64,000 nt of DNA from Petaurus breviceps papuanus (Eukaryota > Chordata > Mammalia > Diprotodontia > Petauridae): assembly GCA_028583685.1 (NCBI GenBank), contig JAMXIF010000031.1, forward strand, positions 10,388,230 through 10,452,229. Direction: 5' to 3'. Positions 22,016-32,455 of the stretch are shown piece by piece. Within the stretch, counting starts at the first letter, position 1; each line of letters begins with the position of its first letter. A program made the position numbers and the translations under genes. The notes beneath the pieces were generated by a model that saw only the letters and a list, made by a program, of their open reading frames with translations, was not told where the DNA came from and did no database searches.

Positions 22016-22079
22016 ATAGAATAGAATGAGAAGGAAATGACACGGCATCATAGAACCTCGGGAGCAGAGGAAAATGACA

Positions 22080-22660
22080 CTTAGCACCCTGCAAACAGAA
22101 TCATTGTTTATCGAGAGGTCATCTCCTTCAACTTTCCACCCAGGATAGGACTCCCTTCCTCAGCTTCCCTGATATGTGTTTTTCTGACTTCTGTTTCAGT
22201 CTCCAGAGATAATGAGTTTACTCCCTCACTGGGCAGAACATCTTATTTTGCAAAAGGCTCCAGTTGTTAGAAAATTCTTCCTAAGGTTGAGTTGAAATCT
22301 TCTTTCATGTCACTTCTATCCAGTAATTCTACTTCTAGAGAAATCTCGAAACCTCGAAGGAGACTAAGTCCTCTTCCATATGACGGTGTCTCAAATATTT
22401 AAAGAGAGCTATGGTGTTTCCCACTCTTTTCTTCTCTAGGCTAATCATCTCTCAGCCCCTCAACAATTCATCATTTGACATTTTTTCCACACCCATACTC
22501 TTCCTTGGGTGTGGGAAATGGTGCAAAATATTTTCCCACACTCAAAGAAGTTTGGAAATTGAAAGTTTCTTATTGTCTTCTTAAAATGCAGGTGAGGCCT
22601 GACAAATGTAAAATATTGTCAGAATATTATCTCCCTTTTGGCAGATTCTCTATCTCTGTG
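22080..22660 (-). repeat. CR1/L3 fragment
   Basis: 'AGAGAGCTATGGTGTTTCCC', 'TTCTTCTCTAGGCTAATCAT' and 'TTCTTAAAATGCAGGTGAGG' match, in order, the reverse of the CR1/L3 3' region. Confidence 0.6.
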
Positions 22661-23597
22661 AAGTCTCAGATTGATTTAAGTTTTGTTTTGTTTTTTGAAC
22701 AGGGATGTTCACACTGTTTATGATAACTGAGATTATAGTAAACTAGAAATTCTGTGTCTTCTTTTGGCATCTCCTGCTAAGACTTCTGACAGGACACAAG
22801 GCCCCATTATTTTTTCAAGTCTGCTCAATGTTTGATTTAAAATAGAATTTAAGGATTGAACAATGATAAAGTTTACATTTTTAATGTTACAATGAGGTTG
22901 AAAATCTTGTAATGCATGATGGATCAAATTTCTCATTAAATCCTTGCTGTAATGACATTTCACATTCTGAATAATACCTCATTCTATAGGTGCCCTGGGT
23001 GACTGGAAGACAGTAAAAATATTCCCAGACAGTAAGCCTGCTTATTCAGGATGAGCTCTATAATTGTTTAGCAGTAGAATAGTTTTTGCTATTCTCTGGT
23101 GAGCCTATTAAGTTTTGCTTTCACTTAGGTAAAAATCTTTCACTGCAGCTACAAAAGGACGATAGAATGAAGCAGAAAAAAAATCTTTGTTCGCACATAT
23201 ATTAATTTTATAAGCAACAATCAGATGTATGTAACATTTTCGAAAGCTCTAGGACAATTTGGTTTTCTAGTCATCAAAAGAATTTTTAAAAATGGGAATC
23301 CAAGTCATTTGAATACACGAGAACAGCCAATCTGTCCCTATTTTGCTTAAATCCTTGATTCATTAGCGTTTTCCAGGTTAGAAGTTGGAGAGCAAGGTAA
23401 AAATAGGTTGATTTTATTGGCATTGTAAAACTATTGAGGGGACAGACTGTGCTCAGGAACAATTCTCAAAACAAATCACAACATTTCTTTGAAGCTTCAT
23501 GATTTGTTGCCTTTTTCATTAGTTCAATCTACGTTAGTTCAGTCTCTGGAATCAGAAAAAATTATAATGAGAATGTATCTTTGAAGTAAATTAAAGT
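22661..23597. other. Repeat-poor stretch
   Basis: No repeat or exon recognised. Confidence 0.4.
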
Positions 23598-23830
23598 GCA
23601 TCATGGCAAAATGGAAAATTGGGAGTCAGAAGATATGGGCTCCAGTTCAGAGTCAACTACGAACTGAAAATATGACCTTTTATGACTGGATGATCATTTA
23701 ATTTCTCTGAACCTTAGTTCCTTATCTCTAAAATAAGATAATTATATTAGAGCTACTTATATTTCATGGCTGTTTTGAAGATGATATGATATAAAGTATG
23801 TGATGTGCCAATGTTAAAGCACTATAAATG
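23598..23830 (+). repeat. MIR, long copy
   Basis: 'AAAATTGGGAGTCAGAAGAT', 'TTCCTTATCTCTAAAATAAG' and the LINE2-like end 'AAAGCACTATAAATGTG'. Confidence 0.65.
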
Positions 23831-24101
23831 TGTTGTTCTCTAATCCTATCCTTGCACTAAGTTTGAATCACTTATATAACATACCTAACAAGTGGTCATT
23901 CTGTTTTTTTCAAGAACATTGTAGCAATAGAGAAGTCACTATCTACCAAAGGACTGTATTTTTTTTTTCAACATTTCTACTTATTAGGAAGATTAAAATG
24001 CCTTTAAAATACACATATCTAAGTAAATCTATTTTTGGTCTGAACTTATCATTGGTTTAGGGAATTCTCTGATAACCCTGATACATTATTGAAAATCATA
24101 T

Positions 24102-24260
24102 ATATTTGCTTTTTGGAGGGGAGTGGGCAGGGCAATTGGGGTTAAGTGACTTGCCCAAGGTCACACTGCAAGTAAGTGTCAAGTGTCTGAGATCACATTT
24201 GAACTCAGGTCCTCCTGACTCCAGGGCTGGTGCTCTGTTCACTGTACCACCTAGCCGCCC
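24102..24260 (-). repeat. WSINE1-type SINE, complete with duplication
   Basis: Complete reverse copy. TGAAAATCATAT at 24,090-24,101 is repeated exactly at 24,261-24,272, a 12-bp target-site duplication fixing both ends. Confidence 0.9.
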
Positions 24261-24315
24261 TGAAAATCATATTTTAATATTCAATTACTGTTAGACCAGA
24301 AATAGTCATCATCTA

Positions 24316-24630
24316 TTTTTTGAGGGGAGGGACTGTATTTATGTGTGGATCTCCCTTTCCCAACCAGACTGAAAGTGCAGCAGCCACTCATGGGTGACTG
24401 CAACTGATTGGCATAGGAGTTTTGGCCTGTTATACTTCTGACCTAGGGTGGGTTTACCTTTCATCAGGCAGCTTGGTGGCTCTCTTCCTTCTCCTCCTCA
24501 CCATATTTGTGTGGACTTAGTTCTGACACCTGGGTTAGCCTCCTGCAGTTCTGAACTCCTAAACTCAAACAATCCACCTGCCTCATCCTCTCCAGCAGCA
24601 GGGATTACAGGTGTGTGCCATCATGCCCAG
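24316..24630 (-). pseudogene. RN7SL: 7SL (signal recognition particle) RNA retropseudogene
   Basis: On the minus strand this follows 7SL RNA end to end. The Alu-like 5' part reads 'CTGGGCATGATGGC' and 'CACACCTGTAATCCCTGCTG'. The S domain follows: 'AAATATGGTGA' (7SL: CAATATGGTGA), 'CCACCAAGCTGCC' (7SL: CCACCAGGTTGCC), 'CCTAGGTCAG' and 'CAGGCCAAAACTCC'. The 3' 'CTGCACT...CAGTCTGG' part is also present. Length is about 300 nt, as for the full RNA. A T-run at 24,317-24,322 is the A-tail read backwards. TCATCATCT at 24,307-24,315 and 24,631-24,639 is the target duplication. Many substitutions make it a dead copy. Marsupials lack 7SL-derived SINEs, so it is a copy of the gene transcript rather than an Alu. 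Confidence 0.9.
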
Positions 24631-24929
24631 TCATCATCTGATTTTTTTCCACTAACAACCACTCATATGAAACACAGTGTGTGTTCTAAATGAAGTACAT
24701 ACATTGTATGTAACTACTCTGAAGATGTAGCTGCGTCAGAATCTGCAGTGAATTTCAAGTTTGCAAGATAATATTCATGGTAGATGAATTTTGCCCTGAT
24801 CCATCAGGATTTCCCTGTGCTCACCAGTTTCAAATTGAATATAGACATACAGTTGCCATTTTGAGGTCAGCTCCACCTTGTTATATTTCTCTTTGCAATT
24901 CAATAGAGGAAGGTTAGAATTCAAATATC

Positions 24930-25222
24930 AGTGGATGAAGTACTAGCCTTTGAGTCAGGAAGACCTGGGTGTAAATCTTGCTTCAGACACTTAATAGCTA
25001 TGGAATCCCAGACAAATTAGTCAATAAATATTTTTTAAGAAGCCAGTATGGGCCAGGTAGGATGCTTAGCACTAGTAACATAACCTCTGTTTGCTTCTGT
25101 TCTCTCATTTTTAAAATGGGGATTATAATAGCACCTACCTCCCAGGGTTGTTGTGAGGCTGGAATGAGATAATATTTGGATAGCACTCTGCAAACCTTGA
25201 AACACTAAATAAACCCTAGCTG
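24930..25222 (+). repeat. MIR with a short repeat inserted
   Basis: 'TTTGAGTCAGGAAGACCTGG' ... 'CCCAGGGTTGTTGTGAGGCT'. Between them, 25,020-25,075 ('AATAAATATTTTTTAAGAAG' and GGGCCAGGTAGGATG) looks like the CTACTATG-type repeat. Confidence 0.7.
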
Positions 25223-26149
25223 CTGTTACAGCTATTTCCTACCTTTGTTGTACTGATTGTGTTTATAGTACTGCACACATTTGAGATGTACTTGTCTTAA
25301 CCTCATATTTTAAGGATAGTATTATATACCTCCTCTTTCTTCCCCACCCCCAGAGTAAAATACAAATGTGTTTTCAAGATCATGGAATTGAATTGCAATA
25401 TGGGCATTCCTGCTTACTGAAGTTTCCCTCACTTCAAGCTTACAGTAGAGACATCAGAACTCTAAGGGATGCCATTGGTGGGACTGAAATTACTTTTTTT
25501 TCCCCAGGGCTCTATTGGAACTAGTAGGCGATAGGGGAGGATGGTGGCTCATACTACTGAATATAGTTTTCTCACTGATCCCAAAGAAAGAGCTACTCTT
25601 AGAATGGTGCTTTGAAGGGATACCTATTTGCAATATGGATGGCTGTTTTCTCCTCCCTACCAACACTTTTCTCAGACTACAAACCTATTTTATATTCTGT
25701 CAATACATCACTTTCCATTGTCACTGTCTAGTGTTCTTTCTAATCACAACCATGGCTGCTGTGGCTACTGCCATGAGTTCTCTCCTTCCCTTATTTCTCT
25801 GCTTTTTTTGGATTTCATGTTTCTTTTGTTCCTAGACATTTCCCTTAATACTTTTCAGCTTTCATGAAAAAAAAATCCCCACATTGTTAATTGGAATGAT
25901 CCTTTCCTTCCGTGTGAACAGTAATAACAGGTAGAGTGTAATCTTCAAGTCTTTGGCTTTTTTCAGTTATCTCTTTTATTATGGATGCTCAGAGACTGTC
26001 TTTTTGTGCCCCTTTACGCCCCCCCCCCATTTGTTTTTCTGGATACTTCTAGATCTAGAGCCATTTTGGGAGCTAGATACCAGATAGCTAATGCTTTATG
26101 GTTACTAATTTTTTGTAGGCACAGGCTTAACTAGATTGTAAATGTCTAC
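25223..26149. other. Repeat-poor stretch
   Basis: Pyrimidine-rich in 25,630-25,880, with frames to 106 codons lacking any domain. No exon supported. Confidence 0.4.
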
Positions 26150-26265
26150 ATGGCAGAGGAGGATTGGCATGAAACAAATCAAGTAATCTCTCTGTCTCTC
26201 AGTTTCCTCATCTGTAAAATGAGAAACTTGGACCAGATTTTCATTGGTGATACTGTGATATTTTC
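26150..26265 (+). repeat. MIR 3' part
   Basis: 'CTCAGTTTCCTCATCTGTAA' and 'GAGAAACTTGGACCAGATTT'. Confidence 0.65.
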
Positions 26266-26499
26266 TGGAGATCTCTTTACTGTTTTAGAGTTGAGTGAGA
26301 AATTGATATTTTAGATGAGAAGATAGATATTTATCTAGTGGGTTCACTTTATGTAGGTTCTGCAATTTTTTTTCTGGAGAAATTTGGCCTGAAAATTGTG
26401 GCTCTGATACTAGATCAAAGAGCTATGATTCTATCAGGACAGGGGGCAGCTGTCCAACCTCATCTATAACAGATTAGTCAGAGTTGCTTGAACTTAAGG

Positions 26500-26590
26500 A
26501 ATATTAAGTGATTTCCTTGTAGTTCATGTCAAAGGTAAGATTTGAAAATCTTTTGGACCCCAAGCCTGGTGCTCTATCCATGCTGCTGTG
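26500..26590 (-). repeat. MIR-like SINE fragment
   Basis: 'AAGTGATTTCCTTGTAGTTC' and 'CCTGGTGCTCTATCCATGCT', degraded. Confidence 0.45.
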
Positions 26591-26975
26591 CTTCTAAAAT
26601 ACAGTGGAATGATCCCTTACATCCATTAGTTTTCTACAGCCTGTCATATTGATGGTTGGTAGTTGGGAAATTATAGCAAGACTTTAGTTGCCAACAAATA
26701 ACTCAAAGCTGGTTGAGAGTAATTTCAACAAACTCTTTCAAGATGTTTCACCTTTAAATATCGTGTACTGTGAATAGTAAACATAACTTGTTAATGGCAA
26801 CATACTTTTTTTTGCATTGTAAAGTTGAATTGACAGCTGTGCTTCGTGAAAGGTTGAAATTATGAGCAATAAAACTTGATTGTTCGGAATGAGAGTCTGT
26901 AGCTGAATACGTTTGTGCGTGCTTATCATGTCTGCTTGCCTTTCATATGTACTTCATCATTCAGCTGTCCTGTTT
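26591..26975. other. Unassigned sequence
   Basis: No repeat or exon recognised. Confidence 0.4.
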
Positions 26976-27222
26976 TGTTGTTGTCATTCAGTCATTTCAG
27001 TCGTGTCTGACTCTTTGTGACCCCATTTGGGGGTTTCTTGGCAAAGATCCTGGAGTGGTTTTGTCATTTCCTTCTTCAACTCATTTTATAGATGATGAAA
27101 CTGAGGCAAATAGGGTTAACTGACTTGTCCAGGGTGACATAGCTAGTAAAACTCAGTCCAGATTTGAACTCAGGTCTTCCTGAATCTGGGCCTGGCACTG
27201 TTATCCACTGTGCCACCCAGCC
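26976..27222 (-). repeat. Mar-1-type SINE, full length
   Basis: 'GTTGTTGTCATTCAGTCATT' (RTE end), 'TTTGTGACCCCATTTGGGGG', 'ACTGTGCCACCCAGC' (5' end). Confidence 0.85.
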
Positions 27223-27265
27223 AGCTGTAGTTTATATTTCAACCTTATTTCTTCAGGGTATAATA

Positions 27266-27368
27266 GGAAGCATAGTATAGTGGAAAGAATTCTGAAGTTG
27301 GAGTCAGGAGATCTGAGTTCAAATTCTAGCTCTGACACTAGTTATATGACCTTTGGCAAGTCATTTCA
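27266..27368 (+). repeat. MIR 5' half
   Basis: 'ATAGTATAGTGGAAAGAATT' to 'TGACCTTTGGCAAGTCATTT', cut by the next repeat. Confidence 0.8.
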
Positions 27369-27710
27369 ATCAACTGATCAATCAATAAACGTTTATTAAA
27401 TGCCTACTATGTGCCAGGCACTGGAATAAGTGGTGGGGATATGAAGAGAGGCAACAGAGAGTTCCTGCCCTCGAGGAGCTTACAATTTAATGGGGAAGAC
27501 AATATGTAGCCAAACATATACCAAACAAGCTCGATACAGGATAAACAGGAAATGATTAACAAGGGAAAGGCACTGGAATTAAGAGGGATTGGGGGAGCCT
27601 TCTTGGAGAAGGCAGGATGCTAGTTGGGACTTAAGGAAACCAAGGGGGTCAGTAGTTAGAACAGAGGTGGGAGAATGTTCCAGGCATGAACACAATGTCA
27701 TTTATATATA
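27369..27710 (+). repeat. 'CTACTATGTGCCAGGCACT' marsupial repeat, longest copy
   Basis: Reads 'TGCCTACTATGTGCCAGGCA', 'CTCGAGGAGCTTACAATTTA', 'GATACAGGATAAACAGGAAA' and 'GGAGAATGTTCCAGGCATGA'. Shorter pieces are at 16.8, 27.9, 49.2, 55.0 and 63.1 kb. Family name not known to me. Confidence 0.75.
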
Positions 27711-27840
27711 AATTCTATATAATCACAAATATAAATATATAATTATAAATTTAAATACAAAAATAATGTAACATTATAAATTTAAATAAATAGAATTAAA
27801 ATTTATACATACGTTTTATGAGTGTGCATGTAAGTATAAC

Positions 27841-27849
<9 letters not shown>

Positions 27850-27872
<23 letters not shown>
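27850..27872. repeat. (CA)n microsatellite
   Basis: Eleven CA units after an AT-rich lead (27,700-27,840). Confidence 0.95.
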
Positions 27873-28060
27873 TGGGGATACAAAAAAAGGAAAAAGATAG
27901 TCCCGCCTTTTAAGGCGTTGAATGGGAGAGACAACGCACAAGCAACTGTGCACAAACATGCTACATGCAGAACAAATCAGAGGCAATCACACAACTGATG
28001 AGAATTAGAGCCGGAATTCATTTTAGTGATGTTTCTCATTTCTCGGTATACACCCTGTAC
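27873..28060 (+). repeat. Second copy of the CTACTATG-type repeat
   Basis: Picks up at 'GGGGATACAAAAAAAGGAAA', then 'GGGAGAGACAACGCACAAGC'; its start is replaced by the (CA)n tract. Confidence 0.6.
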
Positions 28061-28170
28061 TTGCCCAGGGTCACACAGCTAGTGAGTGTCCAAGGCCACC
28101 TTTGGACTCATGAAGATGAGTCTTCTTGAGTCCATGTCCAACAGTCTATCCACTGTAACACCTCTGCATC
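28060..28170 (-). repeat. Mar-1/WSINE-type fragment
   Basis: 'TTGCCCAGGGTCACACAGCT' and 'TGAAGATGAGTCTTCTTGAG', as in the Mar-1 copy at 49,256. Confidence 0.65.
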
Positions 28171-28500
28171 TATGTAGGTGAGATAGATATGGTATAGAAA
28201 TATGAATGGTTATTCTATTCCCAGCAACCCATTATATCATGCCAGACATATCAAAGCTCCATGAGCATGTGCTAATCTGTTGACATCTCATTATGTAATA
28301 ATTCTATTATAATCTGTTTCTTTAGCTATCCAACTCCCAAAACAGCATACAAGCAATAGGAGCAAGAGAATGCCATAGAAATGACTACTTTCGAATAAAT
28401 ATGGAAGATGGCAAAAAATATAGTGAAAAAATACTACCTTAGATTTGCAGGTTCCTCTTCTCTATTTTAGAAGATTGATATAAATAAATAAATACATATA
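28171..28500. other. Unassigned sequence
   Basis: No repeat or exon recognised. Confidence 0.4.
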
Positions 28501-28521
28501 TTTAGGAGATTGGACTATATT

Positions 28522-28720
28522 AGGGATTCTTAATCTGAGGTCCATGGATAGATCTCAGGGTGTCTGTGAACCTGAATGGGAAAAAATTATTTCAATATAA
28601 TTGGTCTCTTTTATAGTCCTGTGTATTTTACTTCATGTGCTTAAAAACATTCAGAGAAGGGGAATATAGGCTTCACCAGATGGCCAGAGGCGTCCATGAC
28701 ACAAAGGGGTTAAGAACTGT
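28522..28720. mobile_element. hAT-type relic inside a MIR tail
   Basis: Begins GGGATTCTTAATCTGAGG, ends GGGGTTAAGAACTG: the inverted ends of the GGGGTTCTTAACC hAT family, with typical 'ATAGATCTCAGGGTGTCTGT' and 'GGCTTCACCAGATGGCCAGA'. MIR pieces flank it (GATTGGACTATATTA; CTGAGGTTCCTTCTGGC to about 28,775). Confidence 0.65.
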
Positions 28721-28775
28721 TGAATTAAATGTTCTCTGAGGTTCCTTCTGGCTTTAAATTTATGCTATATTATCA

Positions 28776-29208
28776 TGGATCTAAAATGTTCTGGCATTTT
28801 CTACCCCTCAGATGCTGTGAGAAAAATGCTTTGTGTTATATAAATGGAAGTCATTATTATTAAAATAGATCCTAAATCTGCTGGAGCCCTCAAACATTTC
28901 TTTGACCACCATCATAATGGACTTACCTTAAAGGTCTCAGTGAAGTTTGCTCCTCATGAGACACATTTGCAGGTGTTAGTATGTAGCAGTTTTATGTATC
29001 GTGGTCATCTGTATTATAAACTATAGTTCCAGCATTACACAGCACAATTACCCTGTATGCAATAGACGCTTAATTAATGGCAACTGAATGTTCCTTGAAT
29101 GGATGTGTTCTAATTGGGCTAGCAATGATGCAAATGGAATTATTTTTAATATCTTTGGATTGAGAAAGATCTGGAAAATGATTGGAGGAGAACCTGGAAT
29201 GAAGGTAG
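28776..29208. other. Unassigned sequence
   Basis: No repeat or exon recognised. Confidence 0.4.
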
Positions 29209-29225
29209 GTGTGTGTGCGTGCGTG

Positions 29226-29264
<39 letters not shown>

Positions 29265-29272
29265 ATGTATGT
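29209..29272. repeat. (TG)n then (TATG)n microsatellite
   Basis: About 20 TG units running into about six GTAT units. Confidence 0.95.
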
Positions 29273-29574
29273 TTGGAGGGGGGAGGTGGATGATTTGAGA
29301 TTAGAGCAGAGGTGTGCTGATGATAAATGTTTTAACGACCCTTCTCTCTGGAAAAAGAAATAATGTGCATTATTAACACTTTCTTAAGGCAAGACAATCC
29401 ACAGAACAATAAATCAAGCACTGGTTTGTAGGGTTTGCCAATTTCTAAGATATAAGTGCTCACACTGAGAACTTAACAATGGACTCTTAGGCAAACCTGT
29501 TCCATTTGGTTCTAGCACAGCTCTGGATTAAAGTATCTTGTCTGGGTTCTGGGGAGGAGCATAGCTAGGGAGGA
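29273..29574. other. Unassigned sequence
   Basis: No repeat or exon recognised. Confidence 0.4.
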
Positions 29575-29700
29575 AAGGGACCTTCATTTTACAGATAGAG
29601 AATCTGAGCCCCAGAGATGTTAGATGATTTGCCTTGGGTCACATAGATAGCAAATTAGAGGAGGGTTTTGAACTAAAGTTTTATATGGAGATGTAGTTCT
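29575..29700 (-). repeat. MIR
   Basis: 'TTCATTTTACAGATAGAGAA' and 'GCCTTGGGTCACATAGATAG'. Confidence 0.75.
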
Positions 29701-29825
29701 GATTCATCCTTGTTGTTGGAGGTAAATTTCAATATTGGTGGAAACCTCCTCGAGGAAGTAGGGGGCCCTGATGAAAAAAATAAGGAGCTTAATTCTCCCC
29801 TTTGACCTTAAAGGTTTCCTTGATT

Positions 29826-29990
29826 CCTTCCTTAGCAAAAATGGCAGGACCCATGGGAACTGGTTTCCAATTCCTCTCCCTCCATTCATACATCTCCCCC
29901 AAAGATGGCCAGAGGAAGCAAGGAAGGTTTCAGATTTCTTCTTCAAAGTTGAGGGAGCAAGTCTGCAGGGATGTACCCCAGTTTCCTAGA
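29826..29990 (+). repeat. Unclassified duplicated segment, copy A
   Basis: Shares order and sequence with 32,318-32,455. Common pieces are ACTGGTTTCCAA/GCTGGTTCTCAA, AAAGATGGCCAG/AAGGATGGCCAG, 'GTTTCAGATTTCTTCTTCAA'/'GTTTCAGATTTCATCCTCAA' and TCTGCAGGGA in both. Not a repeat I recognise. Could be an old interspersed family or a local duplication. Confidence 0.55.
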
Positions 29991-30382
29991 ACCCCTCAGA
30001 AGCTCCTCTGCTTCCCTGACTCAGACACCTGTCTGTGTCCTGCCATGTTAACCAACTCCCCTGAACTCCTTACTCATACCCCATTTCCTCTTCCCAAACT
30101 TCTTTGACATCATTGTTCCCCCAACTTTTGGCACTGAAGAATTGAAGTTATATAAAAAAAAAGAAAAATTTACCCTACTGCCTGATCCAAGGCCCCCAAC
30201 TTTTGCCCTAGTTAGGTCCTGGGATGGAGTAGAGGTTGATGAATCCATTGATCACCACATCTTTTTTGAGTTCAATGGTATTCCTAGTCCTGTACTATAT
30301 TGTGCCATTGAGGGATCAGAAGACACATGAACTTTAATTCTTATCACAATGAAGGAGGTAAAGCAATTGAACTTAGAGAAGA

Positions 30383-30764
30383 GGAAGGACCAGCTGATGC
30401 CACAGCCCTGGAAAATGCATTAACCTTTGTCCTACTCTGAGTTTGCTTGTTGGTACCATACAATGGAAGCAAAGCCCAGATTTCTTCTCTGTTGCTCCCA
30501 AAATGCCTCTTATGTTGTATACTGTAGAGTATGCTGACAGGGAGAAGACGTGACATCCAGGTGAGGCTATTTTTTTTTTCTTGCTCAGGAAGGCCCAGCT
30601 GATGTCAATAGCCCTAACAACAGCATTAACCTGTCTTATTCTGAGTGAGCTTGCTGGAACCGAAAGGAAGGAAAACTCCGACCTCTGGGCTGCTTCTCCC
30701 AAAAGGATTCTCATTTCGTACAGTAGAGCTAAGTATGCTGATGGGGAAAGAGCACAAGATCCAG
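30383..30764 (+). repeat. ~204-bp tandem duplication, two diverged units
   Basis: Unit 1 (30,383 on) and unit 2 (30,588 on) share GGAAGG.CCAGCTGATG, GCATTAACCT, CTTGCTGG/GCTTGTTGG, AGTATGCTGA and both end CCAGGTGAG. Each junction thus looks like a splice donor. Unit 2 is preceded by a T-run and CAG. Unit 2 has an open frame on the plus strand; unit 1 does not. Whether these were exons is unproven. Confidence 0.6.
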
Positions 30765-30851
30765 GTGAGACTTTATTTGTGCATCAGAGCTGTTTGGCCT
30801 TGATGATCTGCTTATCTGGGTGACTTTCCCTATGTCTTTTCTGTGTTTCAG

Positions 30852-30938
30852 TATTCATGTTCCCTTTCGTGCCTAGAAAAGACTGGTTCATTGGGCTTTA
30901 TTATAAGCAGCATGGAGATGGTGGCATTGCATCACAAG
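30852..30938 (+). other. Exon-like 87-bp segment, function unknown
   Basis: Preceded by a long pyrimidine tract ending TTTCTGTGTTTCAG and followed by CAAG/GTGAAT. One frame is open throughout and includes PFVPRKDWFIGLYYKQHGDG. The phase fits the end of tandem unit 2 across an 87-bp gap that starts GTGAG and ends CAG. I recognise no protein family. It could be a decayed or lineage-specific exon, or chance. Confidence 0.3.
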
Positions 30939-31049
30939 GTGAATGGCAACTGTATTTGGGCCTTTCCCTTTTCTCCTTAGAGTGCTCCTAGTGGATATTA
31001 TGAACTTAAGTTTAACACCTTCAGCAAACACTTGCAGTCAGAGTTTGTA

Positions 31050-31120
31050 GGACCCTGAAATGATAATTACAAAGTGCCTGGCATATAGTAAGCCCCGTGT
31101 AAATGTTAACTATTATTATC
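31050..31120 (+). repeat. MIR 3' end
   Basis: 'AAAGTGCCTGGCATATAGTA' then 'GTAAATGTTAACTATTATTA'. Confidence 0.65.
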
Positions 31121-31949
31121 AGTCCAAGTCAATTCTTTAAAATATTGCATGACAGAGAGACATAGTTTGAGGCTGCCTCTTTTTCTGTGGCTTTTCTGGA
31201 TCATATACCATATCTATACCATCATGATAGGTGAGAGGCAGGGACCAGCTGTCCTGCTCTTCTGAACTGGGTACACATTTGTTGGTCCCTGAAACTTATG
31301 GGGCAAAAATGAACTTGAAGAAAATCTGTAGATTATGAGGAAGAGACAATGGAAGTTTGGCAGGAGAGAGGGCTAATGGGTCATGGGGAGCAAGTAGCCT
31401 TGGTCGAAAGTCCTCTTCAACCTCGGGTGAATGCTGCTTTCAAGTATCGTACACGATAGTGTTAAGTCTAGGGCTGAAAAATAAAACCAGGAGCTTGGAT
31501 GTGACCCAATATAATCCTCTCACAAAAACCATTAGCAAGAGAGAAAGGCAAAAGTCAAAACTGCTTCTGATTAGCTGCTGGTCAGGGTCTATAATAGATA
31601 TGAGGGCCAGTATAAGTGTCAGGACTTCGATCTCGATTGTGTCTTCCTCCCAGGTGTCTTCACACACTCGATATTGTCCATAACCATCTCCCTGGTGCCA
31701 GATAGTGAAAGTTATAGATTTTTCTTCATGTCAAGTATTCTGTGTAATGGAGGTTTTGTCTAAAAGGCAAGTGGCTTTGTTTTTTCTTTGCCACCAAAGT
31801 TCCACTAATTTGAGAATCTCATTCATCAGTTTTAAAGGGAATGAAGGAGGAATGATTTGGAGCCAGAACTCTTCTCTTTCTGTGTGGCGATTTCATCATC
31901 AGAAAAGCCAATTTTCATGGGTTGGTTCTGAAGAAACAGGAATAAAAAG
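31121..31949. other. Unassigned; overlapping open frames
   Basis: No known repeat. Plus-strand frames of 108 and 82 codons and an antisense frame of about 95 codons overlap at 31,357-31,953. None shows a domain I recognise. Confidence 0.4.
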
Positions 31950-32190
31950 GTAGTAGTAGGAGGCATTTGTATAGGTTGGCATAGTGCTTTATGTGATTTC
32001 ATTTGTTCCTCACTAGGACCTTATGAGGTAAGTTTTACACCATTATTATTATTTCTGCTTTATAGATGATAAAGCTAGGCAGAAAGAGGTTACGTGATTT
32101 GCTCATGATCACAGCTAGTAAGTGCCTGAGGAAGGATTCATACCTAGGCTTTCCTGTTTCCAAGTGCAACCTTCTAACCACTGGACCCCA
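31950..32190 (-). repeat. MIR
   Basis: 'GCTTTATAGATGATAAAGCT' and 'CATGATCACAGCTAGTAAGT'. Confidence 0.75.
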
Positions 32191-32317
32191 TATGTCCCAT
32201 AACATAAAATATGGAGAACTTTACATGAAAGCTATTTTTCTAATCTCAAAAAATGACCGTTTTCTTCTCTACTGCTTTTAGCAGATATTTTTAAGTGAGG
32301 AATTTGATAAAGGGTAT

Positions 32318-32455
32318 CAACTCCCTCAGCGAAATGGAAGCTGGTTCTCAACCCTCTTCCCCACCTGTCCTCCAAGGATGGCCAGGTAAAAGTTTCAGAT
32401 TTCATCCTCAAAGTTTGGAAAGCAGCTCTGCAGGGACACACCTTAAGGTTCTCCT
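32318..32455 (+). repeat. Unclassified duplicated segment, copy B
   Basis: Partner of 29,826-29,990, about 2.5 kb away and in the same orientation. Here GGATGGCCAG runs straight into GTAAAAG, another splice-donor-like junction. Confidence 0.55.

Noticed and set aside
24448-24693. Alu-like sequence at first glance
   Set aside because: Homology continues through the 7SL S domain and the organism is a marsupial, so it is a 7SL RNA retropseudogene and not an Alu.
25515-25867. Hydrophobic plus-strand frames of 106 and 79 codons
   Set aside because: Pyrimidine-rich DNA gives L, F and S runs in any frame; no start context, domain or splice signals.
29088-29363. Frame encoding a run of alternating C and V
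   Set aside because: Translation of the (TG)n/(TATG)n microsatellite.
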